A stretch of 64,000 nucleotides of DNA, taken from NCBI GenBank assembly GCA_949287985.1, contig CASEIN010000047.1, forward strand, positions 44,131-108,130, read 5' to 3'. Position numbers and translations under genes: made by a program. Positions 26,004 through 35,524 of this stretch are shown here, in pieces (the stretch's first letter is position 1; each line of letters starts with the position of its first letter). The notes under the pieces are model-generated. The model was not told the origin of the DNA. It saw only the letters and a program-made list of their open reading frames with translations, and searched no databases. This DNA comes from Mucispirillum schaedleri (GTDB taxonomy: Bacteria; Chrysiogenota; Deferribacteres; Deferribacterales; Mucispirillaceae).

Positions 26004-28394
26004 ATGGCAGAAGATAATAACATGAATAAAGTTACCGTTTTAATAGACGGTAACTCTGTAATTTATAGAGCATTTTACAATGTGCCGCCCTTAACTGCTA
26101 ATGGCGTGCCAACTGGTGTTATCCATGTCTTTTTGTCTGTTTTAGAAAAATTAAAAAACAATAAATCTGTTGATGATATTATTATTATATTTGATGCAAA
26201 GGGTAAAAACAGACGCCATGAAATGTATTCTGAATATAAGGCAACTCGCCTTGCTATGCCAGAAGATTTAATAATCCAGCAAAATATATTAAAAGAGATA
26301 CTGCCCTATACTGGTTATAAAATATATATAGTAGAAGGCTATGAAGCAGATGATGTAATTAATACTCTTTCAAAAACACTTAATAATAATGTATGGATAG
26401 TTACAAAAGATAAAGATTTGCACCAGCTTGTAAATGATAAAGTGCAGATATATGATTACCAAAAAGATGAAGTAATAGATAGAGAAAAAGTATATGAAAA
26501 ATTTGGGCTTTACCCTGAAAGTATACCTGATATGCTTGCATTAATGGGGGACAGCTCTGATAATATACCAGGTATTGCAGGTATTGGACCTAAAACAGCT
26601 AAAACATTACTTGATGAATATAAAACACTTGATAATATTTTTGAAAATATTGATAAATTAAAAGGAAAAACAAAAGAAAAAATAGAGCAGGGCAGGCAGG
26701 ACGCTTATTTAAGCAGGAAATTAGTAGAGCTTTTCTTTATTGATAATATGGAATGCACTCACCTTGAACGCGATGAAGAAAAATTAAAGTTTTACTATGA
26801 GCTTTATAAATTAAATAAACATTTATCAGCATTAAATGTGGAAGCAAAGAATGTTGCATTAGAATATAAAAAAGTAGAACAGCCAGTTATTACAGCTTAT
26901 TATAACGGCAAAATATATCAGGCAGATGAGAAAAGCTATTTTGAATATAATAATAGCGATACAGAATATTTTTACGATATAAAATCATTAATAAAAGAAA
27001 ATATAAAAGTTAAAGAAAAACCACTTGATATATTAATTGCTGATTATCTTTTAAACCCAGATTTAGGTGGTATTAAGCCCTTAAAAGATGAAGATGCTGG
27101 TGCATTTTTATCAAAAGTAGTGGAAAAAACAAAAGATATAAAGGAAAAATTAGAGCAAAATAACTTAGTGGATTTATACTATAATATGGAACTGCCTGTT
27201 ATTTATATATTAGCAGAAATGGAGCAGGCAGGTATATTAATAGATGCAAAAGAAATAGAAAATACTGCTGAAGTGCTAAAAAAAGATGTAGAAAAAATAT
27301 ATATCAAAATAAGTGATTATGCAGGGCAGGATTTAAACCCTAACTCTCCAAAACAAATGGCAGCTTTTCTTTATGATAAATTAGGTTTAAAAGGCGCTAA
27401 AAAAAATAAAAGTGGCTATTCAACAGATGAAGAAACTTTAAAAGATTTGCTTATTACTTACCCTGAACATGAAGAATTTTTATCAACAGTGCTAAAGTAT
27501 AGGGAGTTAAATAAACTTTTATCAACATACACTCTAAACTTACTGGATTTTGTAAAAGATGATGGCAGGATACATACAGAATTTAAGCAGACAGGAACAG
27601 CAACAGGCAGGCTTTCTTCCATTAACCCTAATATGCAAAATATTCCACAAAAAGGGGAATATGCAGAAATATTAAGGGGAGCATTTAAAGCAAAAGCAGG
27701 GTATAAACTAGTATCTTTTGACTATTCTCAAATAGAATTACGTATACTAGCCCATATGTCCCAAGATGAAAACCTATTAAAAGCTTTTAATAATAATGAA
27801 GATATTCACTCATTAACTGCATTAAAAATCTTTCATTTATCATCTATGGAGCAAGTTAACCCAGAGATTAGGCGAATTGCAAAGGCTGTAAATTTTGGTA
27901 TATTATATGGGCTTTCTGCCTTTGGATTATCGCGGGATACAAAGGTAACAAGGAAAGAAGCACAAAATTTTATAGATGGATATTTTGCCCTTTATCCTAA
28001 AGTGAAAGAATTTATTGAAAGTATTATAAAACAGACGAAAGAACATGGTTTTTGCAGCACTATTTCAGGCAGGAAACGTTTTATACAAGATATAAACAGT
28101 AGAAATGCAAATCTTCGAATGAGAGCAGAGCGTATGGCTATTAATGCACCTATTCAAGGCAGTGCAGCAGATATAATAAAACTTGCTATGATAGCCTGTG
28201 ATAAATATATTAAGGAAAACAACATAAATGCTAAATCAATTTTACAAATCCATGATGAACTTATTTTTGAAGTGGAAGAAAGTTTAGTTGATACATTTAT
28301 GGAAGAAATAAAAAAGCTTATGGAAAATGTAGTAGAGCTTTCTGTGCCTTTAGTTGTAAACGGTGAAAAAGGCGATAACTGGGGGCAGTTATAA
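26004..28394 (+). CDS. polA: DNA polymerase I, with reduced proofreading domain
   Basis: 796 residues, shorter than the 928 of E. coli. The N-terminal 5' nuclease (about 8-290) is intact: DGNSVIYRAFY, VEGYEADDV, GDSSDNIPGIAGIGPKTA. The polymerase domain has motif A FDYSQIELRILAH, motif B RRIAKAVNFGILYG and motif C QIHDELIFEVEE. Between them only about 110 residues stand where the 3'-5' exonuclease should be, and I cannot find its acidic metal-binding motifs, so proofreading is probably absent. An in-frame ATG at 26022 is an alternative start. Directly followed by the restriction-modification cassette. Confidence 0.95.
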   Translation: MAEDNNMNKVTVLIDGNSVIYRAFYNVPPLTANGVPTGVIHVFLSVLEKLKNNKSVDDIIIIFDAKGKNRRHEMYSEYKATRLAMPEDLIIQQNILKEILPYTGYKIYIVEGYEADDVINTLSKTLNNNVWIVTKDKDLHQLVNDKVQIYDYQKDEVIDREKVYEKFGLYPESIPDMLALMGDSSDNIPGIAGIGPKTAKTLLDEYKTLDNIFENIDKLKGKTKEKIEQGRQDAYLSRKLVELFFIDNMECTHLERDEEKLKFYYELYKLNKHLSALNVEAKNVALEYKKVEQPVITAYYNGKIYQADEKSYFEYNNSDTEYFYDIKSLIKENIKVKEKPLDILIADYLLNPDLGGIKPLKDEDAGAFLSKVVEKTKDIKEKLEQNNLVDLYYNMELPVIYILAEMEQAGILIDAKEIENTAEVLKKDVEKIYIKISDYAGQDLNPNSPKQMAAFLYDKLGLKGAKKNKSGYSTDEETLKDLLITYPEHEEFLSTVLKYRELNKLLSTYTLNLLDFVKDDGRIHTEFKQTGTATGRLSSINPNMQNIPQKGEYAEILRGAFKAKAGYKLVSFDYSQIELRILAHMSQDENLLKAFNNNEDIHSLTALKIFHLSSMEQVNPEIRRIAKAVNFGILYGLSAFGLSRDTKVTRKEAQNFIDGYFALYPKVKEFIESIIKQTKEHGFCSTISGRKRFIQDINSRNANLRMRAERMAINAPIQGSAADIIKLAMIACDKYIKENNINAKSILQIHDELIFEVEESLVDTFMEEIKKLMENVVELSVPLVVNGEKGDNWGQL

Positions 28395-28421
28395 TTTTAA
28401 ATTTTTTTATAAGGATATTAT

Positions 28422-29531
28422 ATGAATGAATATATTACTCTTAAACTAACTAACACTTATACAAATGATGAACTATATAGTGCAATTAATATATTAGAAT
28501 CATCAGGCATCGAAGTAAATATAGATACAAGTGCAATTGAGTTAAATTTTGATTCTGTAAATATGAAGATGTTAGAAAAAAAACAAACTAATCCAATAAT
28601 AGAAAAAACAGTACAAGAACTGTATAAGATAAAAACATTTGTCAGTGCAAATGGTAGAGTTGTATTTAAAAATTATAATAAAGATGTTAAAGTAAAAAAT
28701 AAAAAAGAGAATAATAAAAAAAGACTTGGATTTGAGTCCTTTAAAAAGGATTATCCAACAATAAATAATATTTTGAACGAAGAATATGTTAACAAAATTA
28801 TAAGTGGTGATTCTTTAGAACTATTGAAAAAATTTCCAGATAATTGTATTGATGTGATAATAACATCACCACCATATAATTTTGGTATAGATTATCATAA
28901 TTCAATTGATACCAGTCTTTGGACAAGTTATTTTGATAAATTATTTTTAATTTTTAATGAATGTATAAGAATTATAAAAAGTGGTGGTAGAATAATAGTT
29001 AATATACAGCCAATGTTTTCAGATTATATTCCATCACATCATATTATTAGTAATTATTTTATTCAATCAGGTATGTTATGGAAAGGTGAAATTATATGGG
29101 AAAAAAATAATTATAATTGTAAATATTGCACATGGGGAAGTTGGAAAAGTCCTTCATCACCATATTTAAAATATTCTTGGGAATTTATTGAAGTTTTTTG
29201 TAAAAATATACTTAAAAAAGAAGGTAATAAAGCAAATATAGACATAGATGGAGAAGAATTTAAAAAATGGGTATATGCTAAGTGGGCAATTGCACCAGAA
29301 AGAAAAATGAAAAAATATAATCATGATGCAATGTTTCCAGAAGAATTAGTTAGGAGATTAGTTAAGTTGTTTTCTTATAAGAATGATATAATATTAGATC
29401 CTTTTAATGGGGTAGGAACAACAACTAAAATTGCATATGAACTTGGTAGAAAGTATATTGGAATTGATATATCAGATGAATATTGTAAAACAGCAATTAG
29501 AAGAATAGAGGAAATAGGTAATCAATTATGA
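28422..29531 (+). CDS. Type II DNA methyltransferase, beta class (TSPPY)
   Basis: 369 residues. The catalytic motif IV TSPPYNF (about residue 147) precedes the SAM-binding motif I DPFNGVGTT near the C-terminus, the order of beta-class amino-methyltransferases. TSPPY is commonest in N4-cytosine enzymes but also occurs in N6-adenine ones, so the modified base is open. The first 120 residues are an Asn/Lys-rich extension that I do not recognise. The stop overlaps the next gene by 4 nt (ATGA), and the partner is a PD-(D/E)xK nuclease, making this the protective half of a restriction-modification pair. Confidence 0.92.
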   Translation: MNEYITLKLTNTYTNDELYSAINILESSGIEVNIDTSAIELNFDSVNMKMLEKKQTNPIIEKTVQELYKIKTFVSANGRVVFKNYNKDVKVKNKKENNKKRLGFESFKKDYPTINNILNEEYVNKIISGDSLELLKKFPDNCIDVIITSPPYNFGIDYHNSIDTSLWTSYFDKLFLIFNECIRIIKSGGRIIVNIQPMFSDYIPSHHIISNYFIQSGMLWKGEIIWEKNNYNCKYCTWGSWKSPSSPYLKYSWEFIEVFCKNILKKEGNKANIDIDGEEFKKWVYAKWAIAPERKMKKYNHDAMFPEELVRRLVKLFSYKNDIILDPFNGVGTTTKIAYELGRKYIGIDISDEYCKTAIRRIEEIGNQL

Positions 29532-30361
29532 AAAATCAAGTTAATGAAAGGTTCTATGATAAAAAATTTAATACATCATATCAACATTGGAACAACATAT
29601 ACAATAAACTAAATAGTGATAAGTTAAGTAGTATACAATATCAGTTTTTGAGTCGATGCATGGAAGAATACTTAAAATATGATGAAAATTTTGATGTAGA
29701 CAATATAGACAAAATGACACAAGCATGGAATGATTATTTACAATTTGTTCGGTTAAACAATATAAACAAGGAAACAGATAAACCACTGTTTACTGCTCAA
29801 TCTAAATTTGAACCAACAATTTTAGAAGAAAGTATATTTAGAATGTTCAAATGTTTTGTAGATAATACTATTAAAGCATGTTCTATAAAAGCATATTGTA
29901 ATATGTATTTTGCACCATTAAATTTTGAACAATTTAAAAAGGATACAACATATAGATTTAATGTTAAAGATCAAGATTTTGCATTATATAAAGATGTTGA
30001 AGTATTGATTGGCACTACAAAACAAACTATTCCTGTACCAATTGTTGCAATAGAATGTAAAACATATCTTGATAAAACCATGTTAGAGGGCAGTATTGCT
30101 ACTGCAGAAAAGATAAAAAACGGTAACCCGTATTGTTATTTTTGTATAGTTACAGAATGTTATGATATTGGGTATGATGTTGATATAAAAACGACACGAA
30201 TAGACCAAATATATGTACTAACAAAACAAAAAGGAAGAAGTAAAAAATCAGAAATAAAAGCAGATGTCTTGGAACAGTTATATAAAGATATCAAAAAACA
30301 CTTAAATTGTAAATGGTCAGATGTAGAGAAAAAGATAAAGGAAAAAGGTGTTGTAATTTAG
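29528..30361 (+). CDS. Type II restriction endonuclease, Bpu10I-like
   Basis: 277 residues. The nuclease core is visible near 145-185: an acidic residue in VKDQDF/KDVEV, then VAIECKTYLDKTML, which contains the E-x-K of the PD-(D/E)xK fold. The ECKTYLDKTML wording is, from memory, typical of the Bpu10I restriction-enzyme family, whose sites contain a TNAG core. The recognition site cannot be read from sequence. Translationally coupled to the methyltransferase. The cassette splits polA from the GGDEF gene and looks more A/T-rich than both, which suggests acquisition. Confidence 0.65.
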   Translation: MKNQVNERFYDKKFNTSYQHWNNIYNKLNSDKLSSIQYQFLSRCMEEYLKYDENFDVDNIDKMTQAWNDYLQFVRLNNINKETDKPLFTAQSKFEPTILEESIFRMFKCFVDNTIKACSIKAYCNMYFAPLNFEQFKKDTTYRFNVKDQDFALYKDVEVLIGTTKQTIPVPIVAIECKTYLDKTMLEGSIATAEKIKNGNPYCYFCIVTECYDIGYDVDIKTTRIDQIYVLTKQKGRSKKSEIKADVLEQLYKDIKKHLNCKWSDVEKKIKEKGVVI

Positions 30362-30391
30362 CTTATCTTTTAAAAAATAAAGGAGCAAAAA

Positions 30392-31480
30392 ATGTCAAAC
30401 ATTAGCAACCTGTTAAAAGAAAATTATGACCTTAAAAATGAGCTTGAAAGCATGGTTATGCGTGTAAAGGAAAATGAAGCAAAGCATAATGGCTTTAAAG
30501 TAATACAATTTTCTATGCTTTTAAGTGATAATCTTGATGAAATAAGCAACAAACCTATTAAGTATATAGAAGAAATCTTTGATATTGAACGTGCAGTTTT
30601 ATTTATAAGAAAGGACAGTCTTGCTGTTGCTCAAAATTATGAAAGTGTAGGTTCAAGAGTTAGAATTATAAGCCATGAAGCATTTACATATACATTTTTA
30701 GATGATGAAGTTCGTTCTGGAACAGATAAGGCAGTTATACATAAAGAATTTCAACTTATGCCACAGGATATAGAATATTCATATGTGCTTGTGCCTATTA
30801 CAGATAACGGCAGAATGGTGGCAGCTTTAGGGTTTTATTCTAGTGATAAAAACAGGTTTACAAAAGAATATAATTTTGATTTTGTGGAAGAATTTGCATT
30901 AATTGCTTCCATAGCTTTAAGAAAGCTGGATAATGCATTTTTACTGGAGATGCAGGCAAATACAGACTATTTAACAGGGCTTCCTAATAAATTTATATTT
31001 GATTTAACAGGCAATAACTCTTTTAAAGAATATAAGGAAAACGGCAGAAGTTTTACATTTATTATGTTTGATTTAAATAATTATAAATATATTAATGATG
31101 AACTAGGGCATTTAGCAGGTGATGAAATATTAAAAATCATTGCTAGAAATATGCGTGAATGTATTGGTGATTATGATATATTAGGCAGGTTTGGTGGTGA
31201 TGAATTTTATTTATTTACAGAAACTACAGATAAAGATAAATTACATGATTTAGAAAAAAGGCTTGTAAAAGCAGTGGAAGAAACAGAGTATAGTGAAAGC
31301 CTAAATGTAAAAAATGGCTTTTGTGCAGGTGTTGTTATTGTTAAAGATGGTAATTTTAATTCTTTTGAAGATATTGTTCGCCTTGCTGATAGCAGGCTTT
31401 ATGGTGCAAAAGGAAAAATTAAACGAGAAAATGGTTTAGCTGTTGAAAGCATGGTTATGGGGATAGATGATGATAATTAA
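30392..31480 (+). CDS. Diguanylate cyclase with N-terminal DUF484/GAF-like sensor
   Basis: 362 residues, cytosolic. A short coiled coil (1-35) leads into a GAF-like sensor (about 35-190), then a GGDEF domain (about 195-350) with an intact signature GRFGGDEF and the DxLTGLPN start (TDYLTGLPN), so it should make cyclic-di-GMP. The inhibitory I-site RxxD, five residues before the signature, reads GDYD, so product inhibition is probably lost. Ribosome binding site AAGGAG. Its end overlaps hisD by 14 nt. Confidence 0.9.
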   Translation: MSNISNLLKENYDLKNELESMVMRVKENEAKHNGFKVIQFSMLLSDNLDEISNKPIKYIEEIFDIERAVLFIRKDSLAVAQNYESVGSRVRIISHEAFTYTFLDDEVRSGTDKAVIHKEFQLMPQDIEYSYVLVPITDNGRMVAALGFYSSDKNRFTKEYNFDFVEEFALIASIALRKLDNAFLLEMQANTDYLTGLPNKFIFDLTGNNSFKEYKENGRSFTFIMFDLNNYKYINDELGHLAGDEILKIIARNMRECIGDYDILGRFGGDEFYLFTETTDKDKLHDLEKRLVKAVEETEYSESLNVKNGFCAGVVIVKDGNFNSFEDIVRLADSRLYGAKGKIKRENGLAVESMVMGIDDDN

Positions 31481-32738
31481 TAAAAATGATAAAAAATTAG
31501 AAGAAATTAAAAACAGAGGAGCTATTATGGAAGGCGATTATTTGCAGATTGCTTCCGATATAATAGCAGATGTTAGAAAAAGAGGGGATACTGCCCTTTT
31601 TGAATACACAAAAAAGTTTGATAAGTTTGATATTAATAAAGATAATATAAAAGTAAGCAGAAAAGAAATAGAAGAAGCTTATAAAAATACTGATGCAAAA
31701 TTAATTGAAGCTATAAAAAAAGCAAAAGAAAATATATTATCATTTCATAAAATGCAGATGGAAAAAACATGGCTTTATGAAACAGAAAAGGGAGCAATGC
31801 TGGGGCAGAAAATAACTCCACTTGATAGTGCAGGTATATATGTTCCTGGTGGTAAGGCTGCTTATTTTTCTTCTGTTTTAATGAACGCTTTGCCTGCTGT
31901 TGCTGCAGGTGTTAAGCATATTTCTATGGCAAGCCCTGCAACAGGTGGAGCAATAAACAGTGCTGTTTTAGTAGCCGCAGATATTTGTGGTATAAGTGAA
32001 ATATATAAAATAGGTGGTGCTCAAGCTGTTGCAGCATTAGCTTATGGCACAGAAACTGTAAAAAAGGTAGATAAAATAACTGGTCCTGGTAATATTTATG
32101 TGGCAATGGCAAAAAAACTTGTTTTTGGTGTATGTGATATTGATATGATAGCAGGTCCAAGTGAAATATTAATAATAGCAGGGGATAATGCAAGGGCAGA
32201 ATATGTGGCTGCTGATATGCTTGCTCAATGCGAACATGATGAACTTGCTTCTGCTGTTACTATTCTTTGGAATAAGGAACTGGCAGAAAAAATAGAAAGG
32301 CAAGTATATACTCAGCTTGAAAAACTACCAAAAAAAGATATTGCAAAAGTATCACTGGAAAAACATTCGGCTATAATTTTAGTGGATAATTTAGATGAAG
32401 CATGTGAAGTTGCCAATAATATAGCACCAGAACATTTAGAATTATATATTGATGATGCATTAAGCCATATTGGTAAAATTCGCCATGCTGGAGCAATATT
32501 TGTAGGTGAAAATTCACCAGAAGCAGCAGGGGATTATTATGCAGGACCAAACCACGTGCTTCCAACAGGTGGAAGTGCTAAATTTTTCTCACCACTTGGC
32601 ACATATGACTTTTTTAAACGCTCAAGTATTATTTATTATAACAGAAATTCTTTACAGGAAAATGGTGCAAATATTATTACTATGGCAGAGCATGAAAACC
32701 TGCAGGCTCATGCAAACAGTATAAAAGTAAGAATGTAA
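31467..32738 (+). CDS. hisD: Histidinol dehydrogenase
   Basis: 423 residues, normal length. HisD carries out the last two oxidations of histidine synthesis. Recognisable blocks: LDSAGIYVPGGKA, IGGAQAVAALAYGT, KITGPGNIYV, IDMIAGPSEILI, the zinc-binding AQCEHDE and GPNHVLPT. It overlaps the GGDEF gene by 14 nt and is alone among his genes here. Transcription ends at a perfect 14-bp hairpin at 32750-32781. Confidence 0.95.
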   Translation: MMIINKNDKKLEEIKNRGAIMEGDYLQIASDIIADVRKRGDTALFEYTKKFDKFDINKDNIKVSRKEIEEAYKNTDAKLIEAIKKAKENILSFHKMQMEKTWLYETEKGAMLGQKITPLDSAGIYVPGGKAAYFSSVLMNALPAVAAGVKHISMASPATGGAINSAVLVAADICGISEIYKIGGAQAVAALAYGTETVKKVDKITGPGNIYVAMAKKLVFGVCDIDMIAGPSEILIIAGDNARAEYVAADMLAQCEHDELASAVTILWNKELAEKIERQVYTQLEKLPKKDIAKVSLEKHSAIILVDNLDEACEVANNIAPEHLELYIDDALSHIGKIRHAGAIFVGENSPEAAGDYYAGPNHVLPTGGSAKFFSPLGTYDFFKRSSIIYYNRNSLQENGANIITMAEHENLQAHANSIKVRM

Positions 32739-32749
32739 ATTTTAAAAAT

Positions 32750-32781
32750 GCACTTTATCTTTTATTAAAAAGATAAAGTGC
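32750..32781. terminator. Hairpin between convergent hisD and MORN-repeat genes
   Basis: GCACTTTATCTTTT (32750-32763) pairs perfectly with 32768-32781 around a 4-nt ATTA loop. It lies 12 nt after the hisD stop and 89 nt below the end of the minus-strand gene. On the minus strand it is followed by ATTTTTAAAATTT, so it could act in both directions. Confidence 0.75.
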
Positions 32782-32870
32782 TGGTAAACTCATCTTTTTT
32801 AGATTTTAAGTAATCAAATAGTCTATTTTATTATTTAAATAATTCTTATATAACACACAGGCTCTATTTA

Positions 32871-33527
32871 CTAATCACATATAACTTTTAAACCTTTTTC
32901 CCAATTTGAAATTTCTATATTAGTCCATTTCCTGCCATTAGCACATGTTCCACTTATAGGTTTATCATTGTTATACATTATGGTTGCCCAAAGGTTACCA
33001 TTATTATATCTTTTTACTATTCCATTTATTTGATTATTTTTATATGTTATTTCCTGTTGTAGTTTACCACTTTCACTGTATAATTTTTCAATACCATTTG
33101 CTTGATCATTTTTAAAAGTGGTTTCATACTGTATAGCACCATTCTTATAATATATTTTTGCAATTCCATCTTTTTGATTATTTTTATATGGTATCTCTTT
33201 CATTATATCTCCATTGTCAAAGTAATATTTTTCTACACCATCTATATTGCCTTCTTTAAATGGAATTTCCTGATAAATATGACCATTTTCATCATATATT
33301 TTTCCGATACCATCAATTTTACCATCTTTAAGTGTTCCTATATGTTGTAGTGTTCCATTTTTATAGTAGCATTTCACTAAACCATTAGGTAAATTATTTT
33401 TATTTCTAGGTGGATATTCACATTTTAATTCACCAGAATCATAGTATGTTCTTTCTACATTATCTTGTGCAAATGATAATGTTATGAAGAATAAAGTTAA
33501 AATGATGCTTAATAGCGTTTTTTTCAT
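32871..33527 (-). CDS. Exported MORN-type repeat protein
   Basis: 218 residues with a signal peptide (MKKTLLSIILTLFFITLSFA). The body is a chain of about seven 22-23-residue repeats of the form K-x-YY-x-NG-x(3)-E-x-x-[YF]-K-N-x-x-x-[DN]-GI, as in MORN/YwqK-like proteins. Such repeats form extended beta sheets; similar proteins are often annotated as antitoxins or adhesins without proof. The last 35 residues contain two Cys (TCANGRKW, VICD) that could form a disulfide. Function unknown. Confidence 0.8.
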   Translation of the reverse strand: MKKTLLSIILTLFFITLSFAQDNVERTYYDSGELKCEYPPRNKNNLPNGLVKCYYKNGTLQHIGTLKDGKIDGIGKIYDENGHIYQEIPFKEGNIDGVEKYYFDNGDIMKEIPYKNNQKDGIAKIYYKNGAIQYETTFKNDQANGIEKLYSESGKLQQEITYKNNQINGIVKRYNNGNLWATIMYNNDKPISGTCANGRKWTNIEISNWEKGLKVICD

Positions 33528-33601
33528 GAAAGACTTCTTATTTTTTATGATCTATTTTACTCTTGCACAAATTTTTTGACACTGTTTAAAATTTAGATTA
33601 A

Positions 33602-33638
33602 ATGGTTTGAACCTTATAGAATAAAGGATTCAAACCAT
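33602..33638 (-). terminator. Hairpin downstream of the outer-membrane protein operon
   Basis: ATGGTTTGAA (33602-33611) pairs with TTCAAACCAT (33629-33638), with further pairing inside the loop. It sits 84 nt past the stop of the minus-strand gene at 33722 and upstream of the MORN gene. The T-run is weak (TTTAATC), so terminator function is plausible, not certain. Confidence 0.5.
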
Positions 33639-33721
33639 ATAAAATTATATTTGTCAAGCAAGTTTAGTTTGCATAATATATGTTGCGAAAAGTTGTAAAT
33701 ATTTTTAAAATACTTATTATT

Positions 33722-34348
33722 TTAAAATCTATATCCTGCTTCAACTCCAACTCTTATACTTTGTAAAGCACCTTTGTGGACAGAATCTACTATAGGGGAA
33801 ACTAAATAGTCAAGCCTGCCGCCAGTATAAAAATTTTGTTTAAAATTATATCTTAAGCCAACATTAAATGTAAAACCAAAACCACCGTTAGTGGAATTTG
33901 TTACATCATAATTATTGGCAGTTATTAAAACACCAACACCACCCCATGGAACAAGCCCTGCTTGATTTCTTTCAGTTTCTCTTTGGAAAATTAGTGATGG
34001 AGCTATGGCAAAAGAAGTAAAGTTTGATTTTGTATTATTATTTAATTTTTTTGTTGTTCCTGCAAGGGATAAATCAAGACCAAAAGCTAAATATTTTGAA
34101 AAACTTAATTTAGATGTTAAAGCAGCACCACCACCATGATGAAATCTATTATAACTACTGATGCTTGATTTTGCATAAGATGCATCATAAAAAACAGAAA
34201 TACCAGCAGTTACTGGGTATTTAAATTTATTTTTATATTCTTTATTAATCCAGTCTCTTTTATCTACATTATTTCCTGAATTATTAGTTTGAGCATAACT
34301 TATAACAGCTACCATGGTAAACAATATTGTTAATATAATTTTTTTCAT
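33722..34348 (-). CDS. Outer-membrane beta-barrel protein
   Basis: 208 residues. Signal peptide ending SYAQ, then alternating hydrophobic/polar strands and glycine-rich turns, finishing VGVEAGYRF; a C-terminal Phe is the usual BAM recognition signal. Size suggests an 8-stranded barrel. Ribosome binding site GAGGAT 6 nt before the ATG. Last gene of a three-gene minus-strand group with another outer-membrane protein and a lipoprotein. Specific function not recognised. Confidence 0.75.
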   Translation of the reverse strand: MKKIILTILFTMVAVISYAQTNNSGNNVDKRDWINKEYKNKFKYPVTAGISVFYDASYAKSSISSYNRFHHGGGAALTSKLSFSKYLAFGLDLSLAGTTKKLNNNTKSNFTSFAIAPSLIFQRETERNQAGLVPWGGVGVLITANNYDVTNSTNGGFGFTFNVGLRYNFKQNFYTGGRLDYLVSPIVDSVHKGALQSIRVGVEAGYRF

Positions 34349-34376
34349 TTTTCTATCCTCAATACCATTAATTAGA

Positions 34377-35504
34377 CTAATTCTTTTTATCCTGCATCAT
34401 ATCCCAGCCAAGAACAATTTCAAAAACATGCCTTTCATCAGGAATTTGGCCAGCATATGCTCCAAGTTCTTCTGTATAATATGCATAATTAAACCTTAAT
34501 AACCATATATCAAAGCCTGCACCAGCAGTCCAATAGCCTTGATGAAACCCTGTTCTTAAAAACAACCTGTTCCAAAAGCCTATTTCAGCACCAATATTCA
34601 CCCTTTTACCAAAAGACTGGTCATTTCCATTTGTAAATAAAATATCATTAAAATCAATTACAATATTTGAAGATATAAATTTCCAGTTAGGTGATATAGC
34701 AAAGCTTAAGTTTAATGATGGGTCTATTCTGTTATATGATTTCATAGTCTGAAAGCCAACATCATTTAAAGATAAACCTACACGTGGATTTAAAACTTTC
34801 CTAAGCCATGGTAGTTCATACATAACACCAGCACTTAAAAATACGCCCCAGCCTGCATTATTTAATGCATCTTTTATAATAGCATTTGTATCAATATTTG
34901 TTGAGTTTACAACATTATATGAGCCTTGATACCCTATCCTGTAAAGCCCATAAATAGAAGCACCAAAATGAAGGGATTCATCTTCTAAAAATGAGTGGGC
35001 ATATGTGAAAACTGCTCCAGTATCTCCCCTTACTTTTGCTGCAACAGTAGGGTTTATATTATTGTATGTTAAAAGATTAATATTAGCATTTGCAAAAAAA
35101 CCAAAAGACCAGTTTTTATATGTAAAAGCCATATATGAGTTAACTGGTGCAATACTGTTATATGTTCCTAGTAGATTATCTATTGTATTTGCCATATTAT
35201 TTGAGTTAAAGCCACCATTTAAGACATTTTGCCCAGTATTAAGCATATTATTATTTATTCCAACAGCGATTGGTATTAAATCAAGCTGCCAGTGCATTTT
35301 ATTTCTTGCAAGACCTGCTGGGTTATAAAAAGCAGCCCATTTATCATCACTTACACCAAAAAAAGCATTTCCCATTCCCATCGCTCTAACAGAAGACATT
35401 ACTCTAGGGTATTCCATAGATATATTCTGTGCATAACTTGAGCTGAAAGGAACAATTATAAAAAGACTAATAAAAATAAACTTGTATATAATTTTCATAT
35501 TCAT
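34377..35504 (-). CDS. Outer-membrane protein, FadL/PorV-like
   Basis: 375 residues from the ATG at 35504, chosen because GGAG lies 12 nt upstream and a clean signal peptide follows (to SSSYAQ); an ATG at 35522 would add six residues. The mature start MGMGNAFFGVSDDKWAAFYNPAGLA is the pattern shared by FadL-type transporters and UPF0164/PorV-like barrels. Remainder is strand-and-turn. The lipoprotein gene ends close upstream (35525). Substrate unknown. Confidence 0.7.
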   Translation of the reverse strand: MNMKIIYKFIFISLFIIVPFSSSYAQNISMEYPRVMSSVRAMGMGNAFFGVSDDKWAAFYNPAGLARNKMHWQLDLIPIAVGINNNMLNTGQNVLNGGFNSNNMANTIDNLLGTYNSIAPVNSYMAFTYKNWSFGFFANANINLLTYNNINPTVAAKVRGDTGAVFTYAHSFLEDESLHFGASIYGLYRIGYQGSYNVVNSTNIDTNAIIKDALNNAGWGVFLSAGVMYELPWLRKVLNPRVGLSLNDVGFQTMKSYNRIDPSLNLSFAISPNWKFISSNIVIDFNDILFTNGNDQSFGKRVNIGAEIGFWNRLFLRTGFHQGYWTAGAGFDIWLLRFNYAYYTEELGAYAGQIPDERHVFEIVLGWDMMQDKKN

Positions 35505-35524
35505 AGTAAAAATTTTCTCCATTA

